64,000 nt of DNA, from assembly GCF_028548395.1 (NCBI RefSeq), contig NZ_JAQQLA010000003.1:620001-684000 (forward strand). Direction: 5' to 3'. Each line of letters begins with the position of its first letter. Within the stretch, counting starts at the first letter, position 1. Source of the DNA: Vogesella indigofera. GTDB taxonomy: Bacteria > Pseudomonadota > Gammaproteobacteria > Burkholderiales > Chromobacteriaceae. Below the pieces are notes generated by a model, which saw only the letters and a program-made list of their open reading frames with translations, was not told the DNA's origin and made no database searches. Positions 17,249 through 26,640 of the stretch are shown piece after piece. Made by a program: the position numbers and the translations under genes.

Positions 17249-18484
17249 TTAATCGGGTGTTTGCGAAGCTGATGTCGGTCCCAGCACACCACTACTACGC
17301 ACTGGCGGGATGCCACCCTGAATGTGCTGCAGCAGGTTGCCCCACCACGAGGTTTCGCCATTGCCGCCTTGCACCAGCTCTCGTCCCAGCTCTTGCAGGG
17401 TGCGTGCCACCGGGTTGTTGGGCGACAGCTTGCTGATTGGAATCCCCTGGTTCACCGATGTCGCTACCGCCTTGAAGCTGTTGGGGATGGTCTTGTACAC
17501 CGTCATCCCCAGTGTGCGCTCGACATCTTCCAGACGGATGTCGCCGCCTTTTTCATAGCGGTTGACCAGCAGCTTGATCTTTTCTTGCGAGTAACCCAGC
17601 GAGCGCAGCACGTCCAGCAGCCGGCGGGCATCGCGAATGAAGGGCAGCGTGATCTGCAGCACCGGGAACACCACGTCGGCGTGATCCAGCGCCTTGATGC
17701 TGACCGGATCCAGCGCGCGGCCAACGTCCAGGATAATCACGTCATAGTGATTGCGCGCCAGGTTGATCAGGGTATCGATGTGGCTGGGACTAACCTCCAT
17801 CGCCTGCACCGGGTCTTCCGGCGCCGACAGGATGCCCAGGTTGGGCAGCACGTTCAGCAGGCTGGAGGCGAGGAACGAAGCATCCATGCGCATGATCTGG
17901 CGTGACACCTCAGCCAGGTTGGTCGATGGCTTGTGGTCGGAAATGAACAGCGAAGCATCGCCAAACTGCAGGTTGACGTCGATCAGGATCACGTTCTTGC
18001 CTTCCTGCGACGCCAGGTTGTAAGCAAGATTGGTCGACAGAAAAGTCGAACCGCTGCCACCCTTGCAAGGGATAAAGGCAAACACCTTGCCCTTCTGGCG
18101 CGAGGTATTCTGCAGGTTGCGCTTTTCTTCGACCCGTGCCAGCGCCACATGCAGCGCATCGCGGCCGACCGGGGAGGGTAGCACCTCGCGCACGCCGGCA
18201 CGCATCGCCCGCAACAGCACCTCCGGCGTCTGGCTACTGGACAGCAGAATCAGGGTGATGTCGGGGTGGCGCAGGTTCAGCTGCGCCAACGGCGAAAAAT
18301 CCGCCAAGGCTTCGTCGGTTGCACTTTCCAGAATGATGATGTCGGGGCGCAACTGGTCGGCAACCGGTGCCAGCATCTCAGCCCCACCTGTGAACACCTT
18401 GACATCCCGACTGCTGTCCGTTTCGACAAAGCGGCGCAGCTCATCCAGGTTCTTGGTGTTGTGCGAAATAATCGAGATTCTCAT
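17249..18484 (-). CDS. tadZ: TadZ/CpaE-type localisation ATPase
   Basis: This 411-aa protein joins an atypical receiver-like N-terminal domain (about 1-120) to a MinD/ParA-like ATPase (about 130-385). The deviant Walker A CKGGSGSTFLS keeps the first lysine but has Ser where ParA proteins have the second, as is common in CpaE/TadZ. DVNLQFGDASLF and VIILDVGRALDP form the rest of the site. TadZ places the Tad apparatus at the cell pole. A 126-bp gap separates it from tadA. Confidence 0.9.
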   Translation of the reverse strand: MRISIISHNTKNLDELRRFVETDSSRDVKVFTGGAEMLAPVADQLRPDIIILESATDEALADFSPLAQLNLRHPDITLILLSSSQTPEVLLRAMRAGVREVLPSPVGRDALHVALARVEEKRNLQNTSRQKGKVFAFIPCKGGSGSTFLSTNLAYNLASQEGKNVILIDVNLQFGDASLFISDHKPSTNLAEVSRQIMRMDASFLASSLLNVLPNLGILSAPEDPVQAMEVSPSHIDTLINLARNHYDVIILDVGRALDPVSIKALDHADVVFPVLQITLPFIRDARRLLDVLRSLGYSQEKIKLLVNRYEKGGDIRLEDVERTLGMTVYKTIPNSFKAVATSVNQGIPISKLSPNNPVARTLQELGRELVQGGNGETSWWGNLLQHIQGGIPPVRSSGVLGPTSASQTPD

Positions 18485-18546
18485 GATTGCGCCTCAACTA
18501 AAAAAGGTTGCGCCCGCAGGCCTTGATTGACAAAGGTAGTCAACCA

Positions 18547-19017
18547 TCAGGGCGAACAGTCAGGGTTGGCATCGGCGCCGGTGCCGGTGGCAAGGCTTTC
18601 CCGGGTCAGCGTGGTACTGAATGCCGGTATCCGCCACGACTCATTAATGAACGGGAAGACGTAATGAAAAGCCGGGGCATTGGGCGAGATGGACACCGTC
18701 ACGCTCTGGCAATTTGCCGCACCGGTACAACCGCTCGGTTCGTAACTGACCACGATGTCATTGACGTTTGTAATCGGCAGAAACTTCTGCATCGATGTTT
18801 TGACGCGAGCGGCATTCATGTCACAAACCACTGCCAAGCGAGCACCGCGCCGCGTCGCCTCCACCGCCGAATTCCAGGTAAACATCAGCCGGCCAAACTC
18901 CATGATGCCGATAAGCAGGGAAAACAGGATCATGGCGACCAGTGCAAACTCCACTGCCGCCACGCCACGCTGCGTCTGCCTGCGGGACTGCCGCAACTGC
19001 CGGAATGAGGTTTTCAT
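18547..19017 (-). CDS. TadE-family pseudopilin
   Basis: This 156-aa protein has a pseudopilin-like N terminus, RGVAAVEFALVAMILFSLLI, with the Glu typical of prepilin-type helices, followed by EFGRLMFTWNSAVEATRRGARLA. The rest is a small extracytoplasmic domain with two cysteine pairs (VVCDM; GCTGAANCQ). TadE/TadF proteins are processed by the TadV peptidase and are needed for pilus assembly. Its ATG overlaps the stop of the upstream tadE-like gene by 4 bp. Confidence 0.85.
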   Translation of the reverse strand: MKTSFRQLRQSRRQTQRGVAAVEFALVAMILFSLLIGIMEFGRLMFTWNSAVEATRRGARLAVVCDMNAARVKTSMQKFLPITNVNDIVVSYEPSGCTGAANCQSVTVSISPNAPAFHYVFPFINESWRIPAFSTTLTRESLATGTGADANPDCSP

Positions 19018-19469
19018 AGGTTTGCCTTCATTACAGTGCGGATCTGGCCAAAGGTAATGGTGGACAAATCCGCGGTAACAAATGGAACCAGCGAAACAAA
19101 CTGGTAATTACTGACCGTTACCGACACCAGGTTGACGACAGGGGTAGCACCCTGGGCAAGGTGATCTGCACAACGCTGCCAGTCACAAATCGTCACTGTG
19201 GCGTCATCCAGTTCCGGCGCCAGCAACGGGCCGCTACAGCTGGTGTTGCCATGCCGCACCAGACAGGTTGCCTCGGTATCCTTGGTCCCCGGCTGCTGTG
19301 CCGACAGATAGCGGGCGGCATCACGCGTAGCCTTGGTCACCGTGTTGAACTGGTAAAACGCCCGACCGAATTCCGTGATACCGAACACGATAAAGATCAG
19401 CGGCATCAGCAGGATCGCCATTTCGACGGCGGCAACACCCTGTTGGCGAGAGCGTGGTTGCATGGCCAT
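19014..19469 (-). CDS. TadE/TadF-family pseudopilin, second copy
   Basis: This 151-aa protein has the same layout as its neighbour: QGVAAVEMAILLMPLIFIVF, then EFGRAFYQFNTVTKATRDAARYLS. The cysteines (ATCLV, TSCSG, ICDWQRCAD) suggest an oxidised periplasmic domain. It starts 3 bp after the TadG-like gene stops and overlaps the next gene by ATGA. Two TadE-like proteins plus one TadG are usual for Flp loci. Confidence 0.85.
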   Translation of the reverse strand: MAMQPRSRQQGVAAVEMAILLMPLIFIVFGITEFGRAFYQFNTVTKATRDAARYLSAQQPGTKDTEATCLVRHGNTSCSGPLLAPELDDATVTICDWQRCADHLAQGATPVVNLVSVTVSNYQFVSLVPFVTADLSTITFGQIRTVMKANL

Positions 19470-19472
19470 CTC

Positions 19473-20738
19473 CTATCTCGCCAACGCAGGTACTTTGGGA
19501 CCGACACCACCACCGGCCCCCGGCAGCCCCAGCGTGGCACACGGGTTGCCCGGCACATCAGCCTGCCCACGATACTCAACAAAGGTGTCGCTACCCGGTC
19601 CCGGCATCGGCTGCAACAACAGCACACAGGCAAACTTCTGGATCGGCACCGTCTGCGACCCTGTCCAGCTGCCGCAGTTGACGATCGGCATCAGCGCCAG
19701 TCGTCGGTCGGCCCCATTGGTATCCAGTTGTGTCGAGGTTGCACTGCGCGGATTCCCGATCAGGGTGATACCGGCTGCGGTGTCCCCCTGGTAAACGGTA
19801 TTGGCAACCCTCGATGCCAGAAAATTGGGGGTGGAGCCGGAGGTGCCGTTGTAGGCGTTGAACTGGCTGACCCAGGAGGTCGCGGTATAGGCAAAACCGG
19901 TGAAATCCGGCGGTGCCGTGCTAACGCTTTCACTACCCTGATACAGGCCAAAACGGGTATTCCACGCCTGGGCAATGGACTGCTGCATACCGGTCTGTCC
20001 GACTGAATTGGAGATATTCAAGTTGCACTGCCCGGAGCCGGTCAGCAGCGCGGACAGCTCACTGGCACCGCCGGCAGGGGGCGAGTAGTCGATAAGGTTG
20101 AAGCTACCGGTAAAGCCGCCTCCAGCAGTGAAACGACTGCCATACCATTTGCCGACACAGAAACCGTAGCTGTCAGGCGCGGTGCCATCCGGGCAGCTGG
20201 CGGGTGGTGTCTGCTGGCACAGCCCCACCGGAATGGCGCAGTTGGTCTGCGATGGCGACAGGGCGGCCACCGCATGTGCAGTCACCGTTTGCGCGCCAGC
20301 CCCCATTACCTGCATGAACCAAGGCATGATGCCGGTCTGTGGCAGCGTGCACTTGGCATACTTCATGTTCGGGATGCTGGCTGTCGCGACGCCATTCTTG
20401 GGAAAATAGGTGCCGGTCAGGTGGTCACTGAAGGTGACATCGCTATTGACCAGGATCGAGACCGCGTCATCCTGAAAGTTGACACTGTTCCGTTGCCCGA
20501 CGGTGATGCCGGCACTTTCCGCGCGGTTGAGCGACTCGACATCGCCTTTCAGCTCTGCCGCCGCAGCTAGGGCGCAGGCATCCGCAGCGTTGCTCAGCTC
20601 GGTCTTGGTGATGAACAGTCGCCCCAGATCAGCGACCAGCCCCAGGAAGCCGACCAGAACAACGATACATAGCCCGACGATGATGGCTACCGCGCCTTTC
20701 TGATATCGCCGGCCCGGTAGCTTGCCAGTGCGTTTCAT
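19473..20738 (-). CDS. tadG: TadG-like pilus assembly protein
   Basis: The 421-aa protein begins KGAVAIIVGLCIVVLVGFLG, followed by ADLGRLFITKTELSNAADACALAAAAEL, the hallmark TadG-like N-terminal region with one membrane helix. The remaining 350 residues are a low-complexity, Gly/Thr/Ser-rich extracytoplasmic part with several cysteines (AKCTLP, TNCAIPVGLCQQ). I see no clear von Willebrand A metal site, unlike many TadG proteins. It is co-transcribed with the two TadE-like genes. Confidence 0.8.
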   Translation of the reverse strand: MKRTGKLPGRRYQKGAVAIIVGLCIVVLVGFLGLVADLGRLFITKTELSNAADACALAAAAELKGDVESLNRAESAGITVGQRNSVNFQDDAVSILVNSDVTFSDHLTGTYFPKNGVATASIPNMKYAKCTLPQTGIMPWFMQVMGAGAQTVTAHAVAALSPSQTNCAIPVGLCQQTPPASCPDGTAPDSYGFCVGKWYGSRFTAGGGFTGSFNLIDYSPPAGGASELSALLTGSGQCNLNISNSVGQTGMQQSIAQAWNTRFGLYQGSESVSTAPPDFTGFAYTATSWVSQFNAYNGTSGSTPNFLASRVANTVYQGDTAAGITLIGNPRSATSTQLDTNGADRRLALMPIVNCGSWTGSQTVPIQKFACVLLLQPMPGPGSDTFVEYRGQADVPGNPCATLGLPGAGGGVGPKVPALAR

Positions 20739-20778
20739 AGAGCCACCTCATGCATCTGATCCTGAAACAAGGCAGGGA

Positions 20779-21063
20779 TTATTTGCCGCCGCCCAGCACA
20801 TCAATGGTGAGGATGCCAGCCGTGGAAGGTGGCTTCTGGAACGACTCGTGGTAGCGATCCATGCCGTCCTTCGCCGCCTTGCCGTCGATGCCGGTTACGG
20901 GATCCATGTCCTGCGAGGCCTCCGGATTAATGGTCTGCTGCGCCTTGGCCATGTTGACGGCCTCGCCGAAGCGGCTATCCAGATACGGTGTCGACGAGCA
21001 GGCCGTCAGCAGTGATGCCAGCAAGACAGCGCGGGTAACCATCACCAATTTGTAAGTTCGCAT
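20779..21063 (-). CDS. Small lipoprotein of the Tad locus
   Basis: This 94-aa protein has a signal peptide and lipobox LLTAC (cysteine at about residue 22), then a polar region with TPYLDSRFGEAVNMAKAQQTINPEAS and a Gly-rich tail. Similar small lipoproteins lie next to the secretin gene in beta-proteobacterial Flp loci. A pilotin or accessory role for the secretin is an inference from position, 12 bp downstream of rcpA. Confidence 0.7.
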   Translation of the reverse strand: MRTYKLVMVTRAVLLASLLTACSSTPYLDSRFGEAVNMAKAQQTINPEASQDMDPVTGIDGKAAKDGMDRYHESFQKPPSTAGILTIDVLGGGK

Positions 21064-21075
21064 GACTTGGCCTCC

Positions 21076-22650
21076 TTATTTCACTTCAAAGCCGGATGGC
21101 GCTTGAGGGGCTTGCGGTTGCACAGGCGGGGGAGCACCTTCGCCGGAACTGGTGCCTGCGTCCGATGGCGGTTTGCCCTCCATCTTCCCGCCGAGGAAGA
21201 ACTCAGCCCGATTTGGCGGGGTGTAGTTGTCGGTCGGCAAGGCATAGTTTGGTGGCAGCGGTTTCACCAGCCGCGGGGTCACCACGAAGATCAGCTCGGT
21301 CTTGTCGGTCTGGAAGCTGCTGCTACGGAACAGGGCACCCAGGATCGGGATTTCACCCAGCAGCGGGAAGGCACTGATATTGGTGGTGACGTTGTTCTTG
21401 ATCAGGCCGCCGATGGCGAAGCTCTGGCCATCGCGCAGTTGCACGGTGGTCGCGGCGCGACGGGTGGTGAACGACGGCAGGATGGCGGTGCCATTGAGGC
21501 CTGTGATATTGACACCACTGGCGTTCAGCTCGGATACCTCTGGCGCTACCTTCAGGTTGATCCTGCCGCCATCCAGCACGGTCGGGGTAAAGCGCAGGGC
21601 GACGCCAAATTCTTTTTCTTCCAAGGTAATAGTCTGGCCACCGTTACTGCTGTTCTGCGCCACCGGGATGAAGATCTTGCCACCGGCGAGGAAGCTCCCT
21701 TCCTGACCACTGATCGCCATCACGGTCGGCTCGGCCAGCACCTTGACCAGACCATCATCGTGCTGGCCATCGATCTCAAAACTGCGCCGATTGGACGTGC
21801 CGCCATTGTTACCACCCAACAGTAGCCCGATAGCATTGGAGGCGTTGCCGGACAGGAAATTGGTATCCCAGTTAAAGTTCCAGCCGCCATGATTCAGCAC
21901 CCCGGCCAGGTTGATACCGACCTGATCCAGCAGCTTCTTCGAGATTTCCGCCACTTTGACTTCCAGCATCACCTGCTGCGGCGCATCCACCGACAGCATG
22001 TTGATGACTTTGGATTGGCCGGCATAGGCTGCGGCCAACGTCAAGGCCTTGTCGACCCGAGTGGAATCCGCCACGGTGCCAGTCAGCACCAGCGAATCGG
22101 AGGCGGCACTCACCTTGATACGGCTGTTTTCTCCGGCCAGCATGTCGTTGAGCGAGCTTTGCAGCGAGGCTGTATCCACCCCGACGGTGACATCGACCAG
22201 CATGCACTGGCCGGTACGGCTCAGCAGGATGATATTGGTCGACCCGACACTCTTGCCCAGCAGGTAGATTTCGCTCGGGCTCAGCAGGATCACATCCAGA
22301 CCGGCCACCCCCGCGTTGGCCTTGCCTTCTGGCGCTTTCTTGTCGTCACCCTCCGCGCCTTCCTTGGGCTGTGCCGCTTGTGTGCCAGCCGGATTGCCCA
22401 GCAGGATGCGGCTGACCGGTGAAGTCGTCTTCAGGCGGAATGACTTGCCGACGGTGACATTGACCATCGGTGCCGATTCGATGGTATTGCACGGTGTTGT
22501 GGCCGCCGGTTTCGGGGTAACGGTTGCCGCTTTCGGTGCGATCGTGGCGGCCTGGACTGAGGCGCTCCACATCATCATGCAGCTGGTGGCGATTGCCAGC
22601 GCACCAAGATTCAGGCGGGGCAAGCGTGCTTCGACAGGTTTCTTTTTCAT
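21076..22650 (-). CDS. rcpA: Flp pilus secretin RcpA/CpaC
   Basis: This 524-aa outer-membrane secretin has a signal peptide (about 1-34), an N-terminal pilus/BON-type domain with GKSFRLKTTSPVSRILLGNP, and a secretin domain (about 250-450: VMLEVKVAEISKKLLDQVGINL, then FAIGGLIKNN and PILGALFRSSSFQTDKTELIFVVTPRLV split by short loops). The C-terminal tail is Pro/Gly-rich. It forms the outer-membrane channel for the Flp pilus. Confidence 0.93.
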   Translation of the reverse strand: MKKKPVEARLPRLNLGALAIATSCMMMWSASVQAATIAPKAATVTPKPAATTPCNTIESAPMVNVTVGKSFRLKTTSPVSRILLGNPAGTQAAQPKEGAEGDDKKAPEGKANAGVAGLDVILLSPSEIYLLGKSVGSTNIILLSRTGQCMLVDVTVGVDTASLQSSLNDMLAGENSRIKVSAASDSLVLTGTVADSTRVDKALTLAAAYAGQSKVINMLSVDAPQQVMLEVKVAEISKKLLDQVGINLAGVLNHGGWNFNWDTNFLSGNASNAIGLLLGGNNGGTSNRRSFEIDGQHDDGLVKVLAEPTVMAISGQEGSFLAGGKIFIPVAQNSSNGGQTITLEEKEFGVALRFTPTVLDGGRINLKVAPEVSELNASGVNITGLNGTAILPSFTTRRAATTVQLRDGQSFAIGGLIKNNVTTNISAFPLLGEIPILGALFRSSSFQTDKTELIFVVTPRLVKPLPPNYALPTDNYTPPNRAEFFLGGKMEGKPPSDAGTSSGEGAPPPVQPQAPQAPSGFEVK

Positions 22651-22692
22651 TATGACTTTACTCCCTAACGAATTGGGCTGGATGTCTGACAG

Positions 22693-23574
22693 TTAGAAAC
22701 ACTCGATATGTCGAGACGTGCCGCTGACGATTTCTACACAGTTTTGGGTTGCCGCGATCGGAGCTGACTGGGCAGGCCGTTTCACGATGACTTTCTTCAC
22801 CACCCGCTTGGCTACCGGCTTGCTGGCCGCAACAGGCTTGGCCACCGGAACCGGCTCGTCCTTGCCGCGCAGGAGGATTTGTTTGGTAATACCGGAGGTT
22901 TCTACCGGCTTTGGGTCAACCTGATTGCGCAACACCAGGGACAAAGTGCCGACACTGCGTGCCAGATCCAGCTTTTCCGCCTGATCCGGGGTTACTTCCA
23001 GAGTCACGGCGTTGACCACCTTGGGTTTGGTATCGTCGCGACTGGCTTCCTGCGCCACCGCCAGCACCAGGATGTGCTCCAGCACGATCTTGGAAATGCT
23101 CAGGTCGACCTTGTCCTTGGTATTGGCTTTGGCGTCTTCGGTGGTATTGACGAGAATATCGACATAGTTGCCGGGCAAGGCAAAGCCGGCCACACCGATC
23201 ACGTCGTTAACCCGTACCGTCATCGCGCGCTTGCCTTCCATCACCACCGCCGACAAGCCGCCCTTGGTGCCCAGCGGCGCCAGTTTCGACTCCAGAATCG
23301 CCTCGCCGCGCAGCACGCTGGTTTTCAGCACCCGCCCGTCCAGCGTCTGCGGATCGACAATCGCGCCTTCGGGAATGCTGCCGCTCGGCCAATCCACCAG
23401 CCGCAACATCTCCGGCGTCAGCTTGGAACCAAGATCGACATCCACCGCCGCGATAACCACTTTCTGGGCGGAGACATTGGTCTGCTTGTTGATCCATTGC
23501 GATGCCATCACCACGGCCACCAGGCCGACGATGACAGACACCACGATCATTGCTATGGCTCTTGGGTTTTTCAC
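22693..23574 (-). CDS. rcpC: Flp pilus assembly protein RcpC/CpaB
   Basis: This 293-aa protein has one N-terminal membrane helix (MIVVSVIVGLVAVVMASQWI) and a periplasmic SAF-type domain: VVIAAVDVDLGSKLTPEMLRLVDWP, LRGEAILESKLAP, and VNDVIGVAGFALPGNYVDIL. The tail is Lys/Pro/Val-rich (KPVAKRVVKKVIVKRPA), which may contact peptidoglycan or the secretin. It lies directly before rcpA as in most Tad loci. Confidence 0.9.
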   Translation of the reverse strand: MKNPRAIAMIVVSVIVGLVAVVMASQWINKQTNVSAQKVVIAAVDVDLGSKLTPEMLRLVDWPSGSIPEGAIVDPQTLDGRVLKTSVLRGEAILESKLAPLGTKGGLSAVVMEGKRAMTVRVNDVIGVAGFALPGNYVDILVNTTEDAKANTKDKVDLSISKIVLEHILVLAVAQEASRDDTKPKVVNAVTLEVTPDQAEKLDLARSVGTLSLVLRNQVDPKPVETSGITKQILLRGKDEPVPVAKPVAASKPVAKRVVKKVIVKRPAQSAPIAATQNCVEIVSGTSRHIECF

Positions 23575-23625
23575 TGCCTTCTCCCCACACTTGATTTAAA
23601 GCTCAAGCCAGGTCGCGACCGCAAC

Positions 23626-24936
23626 CTATCCCTTGGTGTAGTAGTTTTCCCATGCCCACGTCAGCAGCTCCTCGCTCAGCTCCGGCTTGATGCCCTGGTA
23701 AAAGGCAAAATCGCGGACCTGTTCCAGCAAATCGCGTGGAATACAGGCGAGAAGCGGCTTGTCGTGCTTGCCGTGCAATTCATCAATCACAAACCGCAGT
23801 CCCTCGTTGCTAAAGGGAATGCCCAGGCGGGCACAGTTCTGCTCGAAAATCGCGCGGTATTCTTCTTCCTCAAGCTTGCCGATGTAAATCTTGTAACCAA
23901 GCCGGCGCAGAAATGCCTCGTCGGCCAGCGTGCTTGGCGGAATGTTGCTGGAGAAAATCACAATGACATCGAACGGCACCATGAATTTGGTACCGGTATG
24001 CAGCGCCAGATAGTCCACGCGGCGATCGAGCGGCACAATCCAGCGATTCATCAGCATTTGTGGCGAGACCAGCTGCCGCCCCAGATCGTCAATGATCAGC
24101 AAGCCGTTGTTGGCCTTGACCTGTGGGGGGGCCTGGTAGAAGCGGGTGCTCTCATCGAAATCCAGATCCAGCATCGACAGGGTCAATTCGCCGCCGGTGA
24201 TCACCACCGGACGTTCGCACTCGATCCAGCGCGCATCGTGCAGCGGCCCCTTGTCCAGTGAGCTGCCACTGTAATTGGTGGCCACCGGGCGGTGCACCAG
24301 CGGGTCGAACAGCTGGATTACCTCACTGTCCACCAGCACGGCATAAGGAATGGCGCAGTTGCCGGTCAGCAGGGTGGCCAGGTGTTCCGAAACAAAAGTC
24401 TTGCCGCTGCCGGGCGGGCCGTATACCAGGATGGCACGGCCGGAGTTCATCGCGGCGCCAAGCTGGTTCATGGTGTTCTGGCGCAGGACAAAGCCCTTGA
24501 ACCCTTCGGCAACCAGCTCTTTGGTGACTTTCATGTTGGCCACCGACTGTCGGCGCACCGCGTCGTTATAGGCTTGGAGTGTCACCGGGGCAGGGCCGGC
24601 GTAATGGCTTTTCTGCAGATAGGTCTGGGTACGGTTGCGGCCAACATCGGTCAGCGTGTAAGCAATGGTGGCTTCCGTTTCATTGCGGCCGGATACCTCG
24701 CACAGCTGTTCGCTACGCATGAAGGCCAGCAGCGGTTCCAGCACACCGAGCGGCAGCTTGGTCAGGTTGACCAGATCGACCAGCCGGATCTGGCCATGAA
24801 AGAAGAGTGTCTTGCAGAGCAGCTCCACCAGAAACAGGAAATCCAGTCCGGTTTCTTTCACGGTCTGCGGGGCACGGGGCAAAAGATCACGAGGTGGAGT
24901 ACTGCCCTGCAATTCCAAGCCATCTGGATTGAACAT
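23626..24936 (-). CDS. AAA+ ATPase of the Flp pilus locus
   Basis: The 436-aa protein starts at ATG 24936, six bases after AGGAGG; an ATG 21 bases earlier is inside the ribosome site. A winged-helix-like N-terminal part (about 25-130) precedes a AAA+ core: Walker A GPPGSGKT, a sensor region VIVIFSSNIPPSTLADEAFLRRLG, and a Walker B-like LLIIDDLGRQL. It resembles predicted MoxR-like or chaperone-type ATPases. It is not part of the classical tad gene set, although AAA proteins of this sort occur in some Flp loci. It may remodel the machine or act in regulation. Confidence 0.75.
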   Translation of the reverse strand: MFNPDGLELQGSTPPRDLLPRAPQTVKETGLDFLFLVELLCKTLFFHGQIRLVDLVNLTKLPLGVLEPLLAFMRSEQLCEVSGRNETEATIAYTLTDVGRNRTQTYLQKSHYAGPAPVTLQAYNDAVRRQSVANMKVTKELVAEGFKGFVLRQNTMNQLGAAMNSGRAILVYGPPGSGKTFVSEHLATLLTGNCAIPYAVLVDSEVIQLFDPLVHRPVATNYSGSSLDKGPLHDARWIECERPVVITGGELTLSMLDLDFDESTRFYQAPPQVKANNGLLIIDDLGRQLVSPQMLMNRWIVPLDRRVDYLALHTGTKFMVPFDVIVIFSSNIPPSTLADEAFLRRLGYKIYIGKLEEEEYRAIFEQNCARLGIPFSNEGLRFVIDELHGKHDKPLLACIPRDLLEQVRDFAFYQGIKPELSEELLTWAWENYYTKG

Positions 24937-25129
24937 TTCCATCCTCCTCGTCAACATAAAAACCGAACCGGGTATTTATGCAATGAGATATAGCCCAGCG
25001 AAAACCATTAACCAAGAATAATTTTTCGATAATCAATCAATAACAAACAAGCATAACAAAACAGCGCCAGCGTTAGCAGGCGCATTGATCCGGCAATGAA
25101 ATGCATTTCAAAAATCACAACCAGCTAAA

Positions 25130-25702
25130 TCAGATTCCTTGCCAAATAAGATAACCAGCCGTACCTATGGCAATAGCCATGGCATAAGGTAGCGTCCCCA
25201 CCGAATTGACTACCGAAGGGTTAGCCAACAGCTTATCGCCCGCGATTTTGGCCGCGCCTGGAAGCATCATGAATATGCTGTTTCTCAGCATTTGACGTAC
25301 CATTTTCAATTTCAGCGAGAACGTCAGCGACAACACACCACCGGCCAACAAAGTACATAACACGACACCAAAGATCGCTGGCGAACCGGTAAAGCAGCCA
25401 ACCAGTGCCATTAGCTTGACATCTCCCGCCCCCATGACGCGCAAGAGATAAAGCGGCAGGAATAATCCGAATCCAAACACCAGCCCCTTGATGGCTGAAA
25501 CAATTCCCTCACCATCCAGCTGAAAAGCCTGTGCCAACAAGCCGACGGCAATACCGGCAAGAACTAGCTTGTTTGGAATCTTTCTGGTTTCCATATCGGT
25601 AAAAACAGCGGCGAGGAGAAATCCCGCAAGCAGACCCAACCTCGCCCCGAACAGAAGACCGATTCCAATGGCAGCTATCCAGGCCAGCCAGATGAAAATC
25701 AT
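25130..25702 (-). CDS. tadV: Prepilin peptidase TadV/CpaA
   Basis: This 190-aa A24-family aspartic peptidase spans the membrane about six times. Both catalytic aspartates are visible: TDMETRKIPNKL and the GAGDVKLMAL motif (GxGD). It is the short form without the N-methylase domain, typical for Flp loci. It cleaves Flp pilins and TadE/TadF after Gly. The start is ATG 25702 or the TTG six bases upstream, which is nearer to GGGGA. A 193-bp gap follows before the AAA+ gene. Confidence 0.9.
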   Translation of the reverse strand: MIFIWLAWIAAIGIGLLFGARLGLLAGFLLAAVFTDMETRKIPNKLVLAGIAVGLLAQAFQLDGEGIVSAIKGLVFGFGLFLPLYLLRVMGAGDVKLMALVGCFTGSPAIFGVVLCTLLAGGVLSLTFSLKLKMVRQMLRNSIFMMLPGAAKIAGDKLLANPSVVNSVGTLPYAMAIAIGTAGYLIWQGI

Positions 25703-25735
25703 AGTCAATTATTTCCCCTTGGAGAATAACCAACG

Positions 25736-25921
25736 TCAAGCCAGGGCAGCGGCCAGTTCGGCTGCAATGTTATTGAACACCAGTTCCAGGTTGTCACCGA
25801 CAGCACCAACCGAAGCAATAATTACCACGGCGATCAGGGCGGCAATCAAGCCATATTCAATGGCTGTTACACCATCTTCTTCCTGGATGAAACGTTTGAA
25901 TGTCAATGCAAGCTTATCCAT
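25736..25921 (-). CDS. flp: Flp-type pilin, copy 2
   Basis: The 61-aa prepilin has a short basic leader, then EEDG/VTAIEYGLIAALIAVVII, with cleavage expected after Gly and the invariant Glu-Tyr of Flp pilins. GGAGGT lies seven bases before ATG 25921. It sits right upstream of the peptidase gene. It differs from the other pilin gene mainly in the C-terminal half (VGDNLELVFNNIAAELAAALA). Confidence 0.93.
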   Translation of the reverse strand: MDKLALTFKRFIQEEDGVTAIEYGLIAALIAVVIIASVGAVGDNLELVFNNIAAELAAALA

Positions 25922-26255
25922 TTCCAATACCTCCGTGGAAATTGAACCTGTGGCAGCAACGACTGCCGTCCATTTTGCGCCAACCAGACATGACGCATGC
26001 CTTGTTCAAGCATCCCAAACAGACCACGCATAGCAACCTTCTACCGGGATACTCAAAACAAATACTACGCTGTACATTAAATTACGACCAACGACAGCTT
26101 AAACACTATGTTAGTACACCAGAGTCAGTGGACAAGGTAAATTTCAATTTGCGTATTCGTTAATAACCTACAACCCTTATCAAGTAATTGCTAAATGCAT
26201 TATTTATTAAGAAATATAATGCATATGTAATTAAAACTAACAGCGAGTCTGCAAT
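25922..26255. other. AT-rich spacer between the two pilin genes
   Basis: No gene is supported. About 330 bases of AT-rich DNA separate the pilins, leaving room for a separate promoter or a 3' UTR that sets different pilin levels. The only weak minus-strand pair I could find is TTGTCC-N16-TAACAT, which reads from about 26138 to 26111. Confidence 0.4.
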
Positions 26256-26450
26256 TTACAGAACACCTGCCACTACAGCTTCGACCTGGTCGGCTACGTT
26301 CAAGAACAGGGCCTGAACATTCGTCCCGACTCCTGTAACAGCGCCAACTATGACAATAGCGATAAGCGCTCCCAGCAGGGCGTACTCCATGGCTGTCACG
26401 CCATCCTCATTCAGCAAAAACAAACGCAAGTGACGGCTATACTTGTTCAT
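26256..26450 (-). CDS. flp: Flp-type pilin, copy 1
   Basis: This is a 64-aa Flp prepilin. The leader MNKYSRHLRLFLLNEDG is followed by VTAMEYALLGALIAIVIVG, with cleavage after Gly and the conserved Glu-Tyr. GGGG lies just upstream of the ATG. It is the first gene of the Tad locus and lies divergent from the glycan cluster. It is less acidic at the end than copy 2 (VADQVEAVVAGVL). Confidence 0.93.
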   Translation of the reverse strand: MNKYSRHLRLFLLNEDGVTAMEYALLGALIAIVIVGAVTGVGTNVQALFLNVADQVEAVVAGVL

Positions 26451-26546
26451 GATCAGCCCCTAGTGAGCACCGGTTCATATAAATTCATTCAATAAGCAAT
26501 GCCATACATACGGCTTTAGATCACCGTCACCACAAAGTCAAACAAT

Positions 26547-26574
26547 TGCAAATTGTATGACATCGCCTATAGTG
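26547..26574 (+). promoter_or_regulatory. Candidate sigma-70 promoter of the glycan cluster
   Basis: TTGCAA is followed by a 16-base spacer and TATAGT, about 65 bases before the first gene of the cluster. Confidence 0.5.
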
Positions 26575-26640
26575 CACCTCGGAGTATAGAAAAAAGCATT
26601 TGTTAGTCTTTGCGTAAAGCCAATAGGGGGAATTTAAATC

